From positions 868,001 to 932,000 of the forward strand of contig NZ_CP102252.1 in assembly GCF_025145645.1 (NCBI RefSeq): a stretch of 64,000 nt of DNA. The letters are read 5' to 3'. The first letter of the stretch is position 1; each line of letters opens with the position of its first letter. Positions 54,545 through 61,335 of the stretch are shown here, in pieces. The notes under the pieces are model-generated. The model was not told the DNA's origin. It searched no databases and saw only the letters and a list, made by a program, of their open reading frames with translations. The position numbers and the translations under genes are program-made. The stretch is from Alistipes senegalensis JC50. Its GTDB lineage: Bacteria; Bacteroidota; Bacteroidia; Bacteroidales; Rikenellaceae.

Positions 54545-56257
54545 ATGAAACGCCTGCTGTTTTCCGCCCTGCTGATCCCCACCCTGCTCCGGGGAGCCGA
54601 ACCGCTCGAACTGGCCCGCCGTGTCGCCGACAAAGTGGTCGATAACACCCGTTTCGAACTCGAATACAAACTCCAAAGCGCCTATCCCAACTTCGGATGC
54701 GTCGATTTCGGCCGCTGCATGGACCGCCCGGGCGTGGCCTACGCCCTGACGACGCTCCGGTGCGAAGGCGACACCGAAGAGCTCTTCGAACTGGGATGCA
54801 CAGGCCCCGTACGGATCACGATCGACGACTCGGTGGTCTACGAACGCCCCCTGCCGCACCCCTTCGCCGTGGAGTTCGGCGAGAAGGACTACCGCCTTCC
54901 GGAATCGTTCCGTCTCCGCCTGACGGCCGGGCCGCACAAGCTGCTCGTCAAGACCGAATACCGCGGCGGCGAACACCTTTTTCTGATGCAGTCGCGCAAC
55001 TTCTCGCGCTATGCCGAACGGGGCCGCAAAATCTTCTGCACGCTCGAAACCTACGCCCCGAAGCTCAAGGAGGCCCGCTGGCTGGTGCTCGGAACGTTCG
55101 AAGGCGATCTTGCGACACCGCTCGCCCCGGACAGCGCACTGCTTTTCCACACGCCCTACCGGGACTGCGGACGCACCCTCGCATGGAACATCCCGCCCGT
55201 CGATATCGTCTCGGCACCGGCCGCCAACGGACGCTTCTTCGAATGGTATTACCATGTGGGATGCTTCGCCTGGGCTCTGCAACGCCTCTCCGCCGCCTCC
55301 GGCGATCCGAAATACGCGGCCTACGCCGACGCATGGTGCGATTTCTCGCTCGGCACTTTCCCGCTGGCCGAACACCAGACACAGCGGCTGCATGCCGTCC
55401 GGTCGTTCAATTTCGGCACCGCAGGCCGCCCGATGCTCGACTACGTATCGGCCCCGGCCATGCCCTACATCACCCGCTGCGTCGAGAGTCCCGATCCGCC
55501 CGAAAGCTACCGCCGGCAGGCGGAACGGGTGCTGAACTACCTGCGGCACGAACAGTTCCGCACCGAAGGTGTCTTCGCCCGGGAATACACCCTCTATCCG
55601 TCGGTCTGGGCCGACGATATGTTCATGGGACTACCCTATTTGGTCTATGGCTACCGCCTGACGGGCGACGAAAGCCTCCTGCACGACGCCGCCGACCAGC
55701 TCATCGGCTTCAACCGCCTGCTTTTCGATGCCGGTGCGGGGCTCTATCGGCAAGCCTGCTATCCCTCGCATCCCGACATCCGCGTTCCGCACTGGTCGCG
55801 CGGCAACGGCTGGGCCCTGTGGGCGACGTGCGAGGTGCTCGACGCACTCCCCCGCAGCGACCGGAATTACAAACGGATACTGGCCATCTACCGGGCCCAC
55901 ATCGAAGGAGTGCTGCGGTATCAGGATGCGGAAGGCTACTGGCGCAACCTCCTCGACCGGGAAGATTCCGCCCGCGAATCCTCCGGTGCGGCGATCTTCA
56001 CCTACTGCCTCGCCCGCGGCGTCAACCGCGGATGGCTTCCGCGCAGGCAGGTCGAAGAGCCGCTCCGCCGGGCCTGGCAGGCGCTGACGACCTTCGTGAG
56101 CGGGGAGGACGATTTCAACGGCGTGAAAGGCGGTACCAATTTCAGCACCGACCCCGCGGACTACGAGCGCATCCCCTTCATCCGCAGCGACACGCACGGG
56201 CTGCTGCCGTTTCTGTTCGCCGCATTGGAGATGGAAAGGCTGTCACAGAAAAAATAG
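54545..56257 (+). CDS. GH105-type unsaturated rhamnogalacturonyl/glucuronyl hydrolase
   Basis: This 570-residue secreted enzyme has a signal peptide ending LRGAE. Residues about 25-200 are an extra N-terminal beta region. The (alpha/alpha)6 barrel (about 225-565) has GH88/GH105 motifs: VWADDMFMGLPYLVYGY, HWSRGNGWALWATCEVLD, RESSGAAIFTYCLARG and SDTHGLLPFLFA. The Asp pair of WADDMF is the usual catalytic site region. The enzyme removes 4,5-unsaturated uronic acids left at non-reducing ends by polysaccharide lyases, which implies that a lyase acts upstream. It is the last gene of the operon. Confidence 0.88.
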   Translation: MKRLLFSALLIPTLLRGAEPLELARRVADKVVDNTRFELEYKLQSAYPNFGCVDFGRCMDRPGVAYALTTLRCEGDTEELFELGCTGPVRITIDDSVVYERPLPHPFAVEFGEKDYRLPESFRLRLTAGPHKLLVKTEYRGGEHLFLMQSRNFSRYAERGRKIFCTLETYAPKLKEARWLVLGTFEGDLATPLAPDSALLFHTPYRDCGRTLAWNIPPVDIVSAPAANGRFFEWYYHVGCFAWALQRLSAASGDPKYAAYADAWCDFSLGTFPLAEHQTQRLHAVRSFNFGTAGRPMLDYVSAPAMPYITRCVESPDPPESYRRQAERVLNYLRHEQFRTEGVFAREYTLYPSVWADDMFMGLPYLVYGYRLTGDESLLHDAADQLIGFNRLLFDAGAGLYRQACYPSHPDIRVPHWSRGNGWALWATCEVLDALPRSDRNYKRILAIYRAHIEGVLRYQDAEGYWRNLLDREDSARESSGAAIFTYCLARGVNRGWLPRRQVEEPLRRAWQALTTFVSGEDDFNGVKGGTNFSTDPADYERIPFIRSDTHGLLPFLFAALEMERLSQKK

Positions 56258-56278
56258 GCGCCGGACTCAGTCCAAAAT

Positions 56279-56321
56279 AAACGGAACAGGCTGCAAATCG
56301 CACATACAGCCTGTTCCGTTT
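56279..56321. terminator. Bidirectional terminator after the GH105 gene
   Basis: A perfect 14-bp inverted repeat (AAACGGAACAGGCT / AGCCTGTTCCGTTT) with a 15-base loop ends in short T runs on both strands. It lies between the convergent GH105 (stop 56257) and PepSY-like (stop 56386) genes and marks the boundary between the PUL and the DGR region. Confidence 0.88.
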
Positions 56322-56385
56322 CATTCGTCCTCTCACACTCCCGCGACAGGGGTTGCGCTCCAGGACGACAGAGGAGCGCAAACGA

Positions 56386-56850
56386 TCACTCCTCTTTCAC
56401 AAAACGGCCCTCGGAATCGAAATACACGATGCGGTCGTCCACTCCGAAAAGCTCGGCCCGATACCCCTTGTCCTGCGGCAGGAAAGCGCAGAGAAAATGG
56501 TTCGGATAACGCTCCCGGAGATAGGTCATCGAGGTCCCGGGAAGCAGATCCACGAACTCCCGGGGAATCTGACGCACATGGTAACGGAAGCCGCCCAACA
56601 TCCCGTCCGCCGAAAGCAGCAGGTAACCGCCGTTCTCGTTGACCGCGTAATAGAAACGCTTGTCCCAACGGTAACTGAACCTGTTCAGGCTGGGGAAATG
56701 CTGCAACACGAACCGACGAACCGGATCGGGCAGCTGCTTCGCCTCGATGATGCGGCCCGGAAGTTTCCCGGAGAACCTCCCGGCGCCTAAGGTGAATCCG
56801 CCGGCCAACAGCAGCAAAGCCAGCAGAAAACGAATGGTCATCTCTCTCAT
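56386..56850 (-). CDS. PepSY-like secreted protein
   Basis: This 154-residue protein has a signal peptide ending near residue 24. It contains two PepSY-like units of the pattern L P..v..f...F......W.....Y.v......L.fs.dG (about 38-85 and 93-150), common in small periplasmic Bacteroidetes proteins. No catalytic residues are visible. Two in-frame ATGs lie 9 bases apart at the start; either may be used. It is separated from the DUF975-like gene by 90 bases of AT-richer DNA and may be a separate unit rather than part of the DGR. Confidence 0.6.
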   Translation of the reverse strand: MREMTIRFLLALLLLAGGFTLGAGRFSGKLPGRIIEAKQLPDPVRRFVLQHFPSLNRFSYRWDKRFYYAVNENGGYLLLSADGMLGGFRYHVRQIPREFVDLLPGTSMTYLRERYPNHFLCAFLPQDKGYRAELFGVDDRIVYFDSEGRFVKEE

Positions 56851-56940
56851 CGCAAAGATTTCTATTTTATATGTTTATGATTCCGGACAGCCGCTCCGCC
56901 TGCGAACCGTCGTCCGCCGCGGCACAAACCGGCCGCCCTT

Positions 56941-57561
56941 TCATCCGAGACAGCACGCCCTATACCCCCGCACCCGGTTGTAAAACTCGGCCATCGCCGT
57001 GCAGAAATAGGGCACGAGCCACAGAATGCCCGCCACGGAGATCACGGCCAGAATCGTCCATCCGATGAAACTCATCCAGAGCCGGAAACAGGCCCACTTG
57101 TGCCCGCACATCATGGTCCAGCTCTCCTCCATAGCTTCCGCGACCGACATATCCCCGTTGTCCCGGAGGATGAAGAAGGTCATCGAGTATCCCAGCGCCG
57201 CGATCAGTCCGGGGATGAAAAACAGGAGCGCCCCCAGCGCAACGATGAGCAGGATCAGGACCCAGGCCATCAGGACCCGGAAATAATCGCGCGGCAATCC
57301 GAACGGGGCGAACATGTCGCCCACTCGGACGACACGCCCCGAACTCACATTCAGGAAGAGCCATTGACATCCCGCGAGCAGCACCGGCATTCCGAGCGCA
57401 GCGACACCGTATCCGAGGCCCTGCGAGAGCGCATGCAGCCTGACGCAGCCTGCCAGCAGCAGCAGAAATATCAGCATTGCGGCCGCTCCGGTGTTCCACC
57501 TTCCGGCGAGACTCATCCGGGCCGATGCCCGTATCGAGCTGGGTCTCAGATCACTATCCAT
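56941..57561 (-). CDS. DUF975-like multi-pass membrane protein
   Basis: This 206-residue protein has about five membrane helices. Its loop after helix four has the pattern LRDNGDMSVAEAMEESWTMMCGHKWACFRLWMSFIGW, which resembles DUF975 family proteins (normally ...ealk.S..lmkG.k...f.l.lsfigW). GAGGAGAA lies 12 bases upstream of its ATG. It follows the small membrane gene by 21 bases and the RT gene by about 180, all on the same strand, so it could be in the DGR transcript. No role in retrohoming is known for this family. Confidence 0.7.
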   Translation of the reverse strand: MDSDLRPSSIRASARMSLAGRWNTGAAAMLIFLLLLAGCVRLHALSQGLGYGVAALGMPVLLAGCQWLFLNVSSGRVVRVGDMFAPFGLPRDYFRVLMAWVLILLIVALGALLFFIPGLIAALGYSMTFFILRDNGDMSVAEAMEESWTMMCGHKWACFRLWMSFIGWTILAVISVAGILWLVPYFCTAMAEFYNRVRGYRACCLG

Positions 57562-57582
57562 AGCATATCGGTATTCTCCTCG

Positions 57583-57714
57583 TCACAGCCGGGCACAGAA
57601 AATCGCCAGCAGGGCCGCAATCGCCCCCACCAGCGCAAAGAAACAGCCTCCGTATGCCGCCGTTTCCTTCTGTTCGTCGGGTTCTTTGACAAGCGCTTTC
57701 TTCGATTGAATCAT
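57583..57714 (-). CDS. Small single-pass membrane protein (43 residues)
   Basis: This short frame starts at ATG 57712-57714 and encodes MIQSKKALVKEPDEQKE, then one membrane helix (about residues 21-40) and ends FCARL. The same frame stays open upstream through the RT gene but out of phase with it, so only the part after the RT stop is considered. It is 29 bases after the RT and 21 before the DUF975-like gene. No homology recognised. The ribosome-binding site is weak, so it may be a chance frame. Confidence 0.4.
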   Translation of the reverse strand: MIQSKKALVKEPDEQKETAAYGGCFFALVGAIAALLAIFCARL

Positions 57715-57743
57715 AATTTGGGTCAGTCTTTCGTTTATCGCAT

Positions 57744-58982
57744 TCAGTCGTCCTGCGTTCCGTCGAATGGTATCCCCTCGGGGATGAATTTCTTTTTCAG
57801 CACGGATTTTCCGTATCCGTCCGTAAAGTCGAAGAATTTCCTCAGGGGCGACTTTCCGAATTGCGTCCGAAGCATTCCGTAAGCCTTGAAATGGCAGAAA
57901 TGCCCGCAGTACGAATTCAGCACGGACCTGATTTCCAGGAGCCTGACATAGGTCAGTTCCCCTCTCCAGCATTCCGCTTCGAGCACTCTGATCTTCCTGC
58001 GGAAGCGTTCGACCGACGACTTCGTGGCATAGCGGCGGTAGGGTTTCACATAGGCCCCGAGAAACGCCACTCCGTAGTGATAGGGTTGCAGCACGATCTT
58101 GTCGGGATGCAGCGTCAGGTGGAGTTCCGATTGCAGAAACCATTGCAGACATGCCGTCAGACTCTTCAGATAGCGTCTGCTGGCATGCACGACATAGAAA
58201 TCATCGACATAGCGTCCGTAGTGCCTGCACCTCAGGTTGCGTTTCACGAAGCGGTCCATCTGATCCAGCAGAATGTTGCTGAACAGTTGCGAGGTTATGT
58301 CGCCTATCGGCAGCCCCACATTCTCCGGGGCGTGGAACAGGCTCTTCGAGGGCGGGAGTCCGTCCCAGTCCGATTGTTGTCCCAGCACGATGCAGTCGCT
58401 CACCGGGTTGCGGAAAAGAATCACCCGTATCAGATAGTCGATCAGCCCTCTGTCGAGCCTGTCGCACCACCTTCTGCCGTTTCCCGACACCTTGCGCCAG
58501 TTCGCATCGAGTTCCCGCATCAGCACTCCGTGGAGCACCCACCGGTCTATGCTCATGAAATAGCCTCTCAGGTCGAGTTTGAGCACATAGGCCGCCTGGG
58601 AGTAGTTCCTCGTGCAGCTTCTCAGGTGGTGTTCGAAACGCCGAATCCCCACGAACACCCCCTTGCCCACGCGGCACGAATAGCTGTCGTGAATCATGCG
58701 GGCCTCGAACATCGGGGCAATGTAGTTGTACAGCAGTCGGCACACCACCCTGTGTGCGAACGGCGAGGCGAAAATCTCGCGTTTGACGGGCTCCTCCGTG
58801 ATGAAACAAAACGCCGGTTCCGGTTTGTAGGTCCTGTCCGCTATGCTGTCGCAGAGTTCTATCAGGTTGTGTTCGAAATCGAATTCGAAACTCAGTTGGC
58901 TTTTCGTGTTCCGCTTGTGCTTGCGCGTGTCGAAATAGGCACGGAACAAGTCGCCCAGCAGTTCGTCTCTCTCCTTTTCCAT
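57744..58982 (-). CDS. DGR-type reverse transcriptase
   Basis: This 412-residue RT copies the TR RNA into an adenine-mutagenised cDNA. Motifs (numbering from the ATG at 58982): the first catalytic Asp in VLKLDLRGYF (about 137); GLPIGDITSQLFSN (about 223), the diagnostic DGR form [I/V/L]GxxxSQ that replaces the QG of retroviral and group II enzymes; and YVDD (258-261) with the two other catalytic Asp residues. The C-terminus has the thumb-like helices expected. An in-frame GTG at 59034-59036 would extend the protein by 18 residues into the TR; ATG 58982 is preferred because a purine-rich stretch precedes it and it lies clear of the TR. Length is normal for DGR RTs. Confidence 0.96.
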   Translation of the reverse strand: MEKERDELLGDLFRAYFDTRKHKRNTKSQLSFEFDFEHNLIELCDSIADRTYKPEPAFCFITEEPVKREIFASPFAHRVVCRLLYNYIAPMFEARMIHDSYSCRVGKGVFVGIRRFEHHLRSCTRNYSQAAYVLKLDLRGYFMSIDRWVLHGVLMRELDANWRKVSGNGRRWCDRLDRGLIDYLIRVILFRNPVSDCIVLGQQSDWDGLPPSKSLFHAPENVGLPIGDITSQLFSNILLDQMDRFVKRNLRCRHYGRYVDDFYVVHASRRYLKSLTACLQWFLQSELHLTLHPDKIVLQPYHYGVAFLGAYVKPYRRYATKSSVERFRRKIRVLEAECWRGELTYVRLLEIRSVLNSYCGHFCHFKAYGMLRTQFGKSPLRKFFDFTDGYGKSVLKKKFIPEGIPFDGTQDD

Positions 58983-59027
58983 TCTCTCGATGCTCTCTTT
59001 CTCTCTCTCAGGCAGAAACTGCGAATC

Positions 59028-59214
59028 CTCGGACACAGCGCACGGGGAAGCCGTAAGCGCGGCTGTTATTATTCTGCGGGTTCACGTTCGTGGCGTTGAA
59101 ATTCAAGTTGCCTGCATTCGTCGAACTCTGTGTCGGCGATGACGACCAACTGTAACCGTTGGAGCCGACATTCGTCAGCGCACCGGACGTGCGGTTGCGA
59201 TAGCCCGAAGCGGG
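59028..59214 (-). repeat. DGR template repeat (TR), 187 bp
   Basis: Read in the minus sense this runs from CCCGCTTCGGGCTATCG (59214) to GCGCTGTGTCCGAG (59028). It matches the VR at 61341-61527 along its whole length with no gaps. The two differ at 15 positions (59067, 59072, 59073, 59082, 59088, 59091, 59103, 59108, 59109, 59117, 59121, 59140, 59159, 59160, 59190). In every case the TR sense base is A: nine A-to-G, five A-to-T, one A-to-C. By hand count the TR has 41 sense-strand adenines and 146 other bases. Asn codons AAC/AAT are overrepresented, the usual TR design giving broad variation without stop codons. It lies 45 bases upstream of the RT ATG. Confidence 0.97.
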
Positions 59215-59457
59215 CTCAAGTGACCGCTTGCTAAACGGCGCAGGGGATGTCTTTTCCCAGCGGAAGGGGGCGAACCCTGCGTCGGATTGGATTTTCAATA
59301 CCGGACGACAACGCCGCGCAGCCGTCGTCGGCTCGCCGCGCCTGTTTTCCGTCGCCGGTGGGTCACTGAATTCACAAGATACTCTTCCGGAGGCGCTTGA
59401 CCTCGACGGAACTCCGATCCTGTCTGCTCTGAGAGAGTTTGGCATCGTGTTTACACA
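59215..59457 (-). other. Non-coding TR-RNA upstream region between avd and TR
   Basis: These 243 bases between the avd stop and the TR contain no supported gene; open frames through it continue from the repeat region and have no homology. In Bordetella phage BPP-1, RNA flanking the TR is required for priming and cDNA synthesis, and avd-proximal sequence is part of that RNA. This stretch is the matching position here. Functional assignment is inferred from position only. Confidence 0.6.
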
Positions 59458-60264
59458 TCATTCGTTGTCTTCGCCCGGGGCCGCCCAGGGGGCCTCGGGG
59501 GCCGGGGACGCCAAGGGGTCCGGGGCCGGAAAAGGGGCCGCCGCAGCGGGGGCCGGGGCTGCAAAAAGGTCCGTGCGGGCCGAGCGGGGCGCGGGGGCCG
59601 AGCGGGGCGCGGGGGCCGGGCGGGTTGCCGCAGGGGCAGGAGCCGCAAACGGGTCCGCGGGCGCAGAAGCCGCAACGGAAGCCGGGGCCGCAACGGAAGC
59701 CGCAGTCTGAGCCGCAACGGGAGCCACAGCAGGGGCCGCAAACGGGTCCGCGGGCACGGAAGCCGCAACGGGGGCCACAGCAGGGGCCGCAAACGGGTCC
59801 GCGGGCGCAGAAGCCGCAACGGAAGCCGGGGCCACAACGGAAGCCGCAGTCTGAGCCGCAGTCCGGGCCGGGGCCGGAGCCGGAGCCGGAGGAGCGACGA
59901 TCCTGCGCCGCAAAGTCTTGGTGTGCCAGGCGCCCAACTGTTTGGAAACCGACTCCACCTCGACGGCCAATGTCCGGAACAACTCCAGATTGATATACCG
60001 CAAGTCGTACATGATCCGCATGCGGGCCTTGACGCCCGGTATCAGCTCGCGCGCCTGCTGCAATTGCAGGGCCTTGTCGCCCAACATGTTGTAGTGGGCC
60101 TTGTAGATCAGCACGAGAACCTCCAGAATGTCCTGTTTGAGCCTCTCGACGAGCGTGTACTTCACGTCGCGGGGGACGCTGGCAATGCACTTGTCGCGGT
60201 AGACGTGCTGCAACAAGTCGTAGGCGGCCTTGTAGACGGGCAGGTGGTCGTATTCCGCAGCCAT
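59458..60264 (-). CDS. avd: Avd-type DGR accessory protein with Ala/Pro-rich tail
   Basis: This 268-residue protein has residues 1-122 forming an Avd-like four-helix bundle (LPVYKAAYDLLQHVYRD, LVERLKQDILEVLVLIYKAHY, LQQARELIPGVKARMRIMYDL, INLELFRTLAVEVESVSKQLGAWH). This is the whole length of a normal Avd. Avd forms a basic pentamer that binds the RT and TR RNA and is required for retrohoming. Residues 124-268 are an unusual addition, a low-complexity tail built from units such as SAPADPFAAPAVAPVAA encoded by direct DNA repeats. The start is 4 bases after the stop of the MutS-like gene, and the stop is 243 bases before the TR. The domain order of a short basic bundle next to the TR supports the call. 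Confidence 0.88.
   Translation of the reverse strand: MAAEYDHLPVYKAAYDLLQHVYRDKCIASVPRDVKYTLVERLKQDILEVLVLIYKAHYNMLGDKALQLQQARELIPGVKARMRIMYDLRYINLELFRTLAVEVESVSKQLGAWHTKTLRRRIVAPPAPAPAPARTAAQTAASVVAPASVAASAPADPFAAPAVAPVAASVPADPFAAPAVAPVAAQTAASVAAPASVAASAPADPFAAPAPAATRPAPAPRSAPAPRSARTDLFAAPAPAAAAPFPAPDPLASPAPEAPWAAPGEDNE
59642..59860. repeat. In-frame direct repeats encoding the Avd tail
   Basis: A 75-bp unit at 59642-59716 recurs at 59786-59860 with a single mismatch (59690 G against 59834 A), a 144-bp offset. A shorter third copy of its first 21 bases starts at 59735. Offsets of 144, 93 and 51 are all multiples of three, so recombination or slippage between copies would change the tail length without breaking the frame. 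Confidence 0.9.
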
Positions 60265-60268
60265 ATCG

Positions 60269-61120
60269 TCAGATCGAATGAATCATTTTTTTAAGTTCGG
60301 AGAGAAACATCATGCACTCCAGGGGCGTTTTCTCGGCCAGATTGAATTCCTTCAGCGCTCCGGCGACCCGGCAGGCCGCCGTCAGCGAGAAATCGGCCTC
60401 GGCGTAACGCATCCCCGGCCGGGATTCGGCCTCCGACGGCGAACGCATCCGTTCTTCGGGAAGAGGTCCGGACGCGGCAGGGTTTCCGGCGACGGCAATC
60501 CCCGGACCCGAGACAAACTCCGGAAGAGGTCCGGACGCGGCAGAGTTTCCGGCGACGGCAATCCCCAGACCCGCAGCAAACCCCGGACCAGCGGCAAACC
60601 CCGAGCCCGAGACAAACCCCGGACCCGCGGCGACAGCCCCGGTTGCGGCAACATCGGCGACAGCACCCCCGGCAACTCCGGCGGCACCCCCGGCAACTCC
60701 GGCGGCACCCCCGAACCCGGCACCTGCATCGGCGGCGGCAGCAGCAGCACCTGCATCGACAGCGGCGGCAGCGGTTTTCGTCCGGCGCACGGCCTCCTTG
60801 AGCGGCTGCGCGGCCTTCCAAACCTCGAACTCCGCGGCATCGACGGCCCGCGGAGCGGCGAAGACCACCCGGTCCTGCTCGCGCGAAATGCACTCCAAAG
60901 CCCCGCACACGGCGTTTTCGCTCGCCGCGGGAAACCCGATGGAAACCAAATGCCCCCCGCCGAGCGTCTTCAAAGCCTTCTTCGTGGTCTTGAAGGCCCT
61001 CACCTGCGAACACACGGCGAACGCCGAACGCTCGTAGGCTTTCCAGAAAAGCCCCTCGCGGTAGAGAATGATCCGGTCGGTGTTGGCCGCCTCGGTGCGA
61101 ATGAAATCCTGACTCGTCAT
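60269..61120 (-). CDS. MutS-like DGR accessory protein (MSL type)
   Basis: This 283-residue protein starts at MTSQDF (61118-61120); the longer open frame upstream is discarded because it runs through a poly-A/T tract. Residues about 5-110 look like the MutS N-terminal mismatch-recognition domain I (DRIILYREGLFWKAYERSA, as in the MutS pattern f..GdFYe.f..DA). Residues about 115-225 are a Gly/Ala-rich low-complexity linker. The C-terminal 40 residues end TPLECMMFLSELKKM, like the short TP.eAl..L.eLK motif at MutS C-termini. MutS-like genes are a recognised but little-studied class of DGR accessory gene; the ATPase core is absent. It overlaps nothing and precedes avd by 4 bases. Confidence 0.72.
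   Translation of the reverse strand: MTSQDFIRTEAANTDRIILYREGLFWKAYERSAFAVCSQVRAFKTTKKALKTLGGGHLVSIGFPAASENAVCGALECISREQDRVVFAAPRAVDAAEFEVWKAAQPLKEAVRRTKTAAAAVDAGAAAAAADAGAGFGGAAGVAGGAAGVAGGAVADVAATGAVAAGPGFVSGSGFAAGPGFAAGLGIAVAGNSAASGPLPEFVSGPGIAVAGNPAASGPLPEERMRSPSEAESRPGMRYAEADFSLTAACRVAGALKEFNLAEKTPLECMMFLSELKKMIHSI
60459..60573. repeat. 63-bp tandem repeat inside the MutS-like gene
   Basis: GGAAGAGGTCCGGACGCGGC starts at 60459 and again at 60522, a 63-bp period, so each unit encodes 21 residues (VSGPGIAVAGNPAASGPLPE with small changes). The surrounding DNA is very GC-rich and also repetitive on a shorter scale. In frame, so copy-number change would alter linker length only. Confidence 0.85.
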
Positions 61121-61140
61121 CGGTTGAATCGTTTCCGTAC

Positions 61141-61241
61141 TGAAAAAAAAGAAAGGTTTCCGAGCCCGCCCGGCCCCGGGACGAGTCCGCCCCACGATTT
61201 GCCTCCTTCATTCCGGACCCCGGAACAGGCATCGGAAACCT
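61141..61241 (-). terminator. Possible terminator or structured leader upstream of the MutS-like gene
   Basis: In the minus sense, AGGTTTCCGA (61232-61241) pairs perfectly with TCGGAAACCT (61154-61163) across a 68-base loop. The loop contains a second stem, TTCCGG-GGT-CCGGAA at 61211-61225. The outer stem is followed by TTCTTTTTTTT. The T8 tract lies 22 bases before the MutS-like start. It may separate abundant target mRNA from the DGR machinery. Confidence 0.5.
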
Positions 61242-61253
61242 GAAAAATTTTCG

Positions 61254-61302
61254 ACCGGCTTACGCCGGTATTCCAACCGTCGGGCTTTCAATGCCCGACG
61301 GT
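61254..61302 (-). other. Two inverted repeats just downstream of the VR
   Basis: A 10-bp perfect stem (ACCGTCGGGC / GCCCGACGGT, 61276-61302, 7-base loop) starts 38 bases after the VR end. A 6-bp stem with a GTAA loop in the sense strand (61254-61269) follows and is trailed by CGAAAATTTTT. DGRs often have a hairpin or cruciform behind the VR that promotes target recognition; the same elements could also act as a terminator for the target gene. Confidence 0.65.
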
Positions 61303-61335
61303 GAATGACCGGATGCGGTCGCTGGCGCTCCCTGA

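Noticed and set aside
59642..59860. CRISPR array
   Set aside because: The repeats are in frame within avd, have unequal spacing and no unique spacers of constant size; no cas genes are present.
59228..59993. Plus-strand Pro/Gly/Gln-rich frames over the avd tail and TR flank
   Set aside because: They are the complementary reading of the avd repeats, with collagen-like low complexity and no start signal; the minus-strand frame has the Avd domain.
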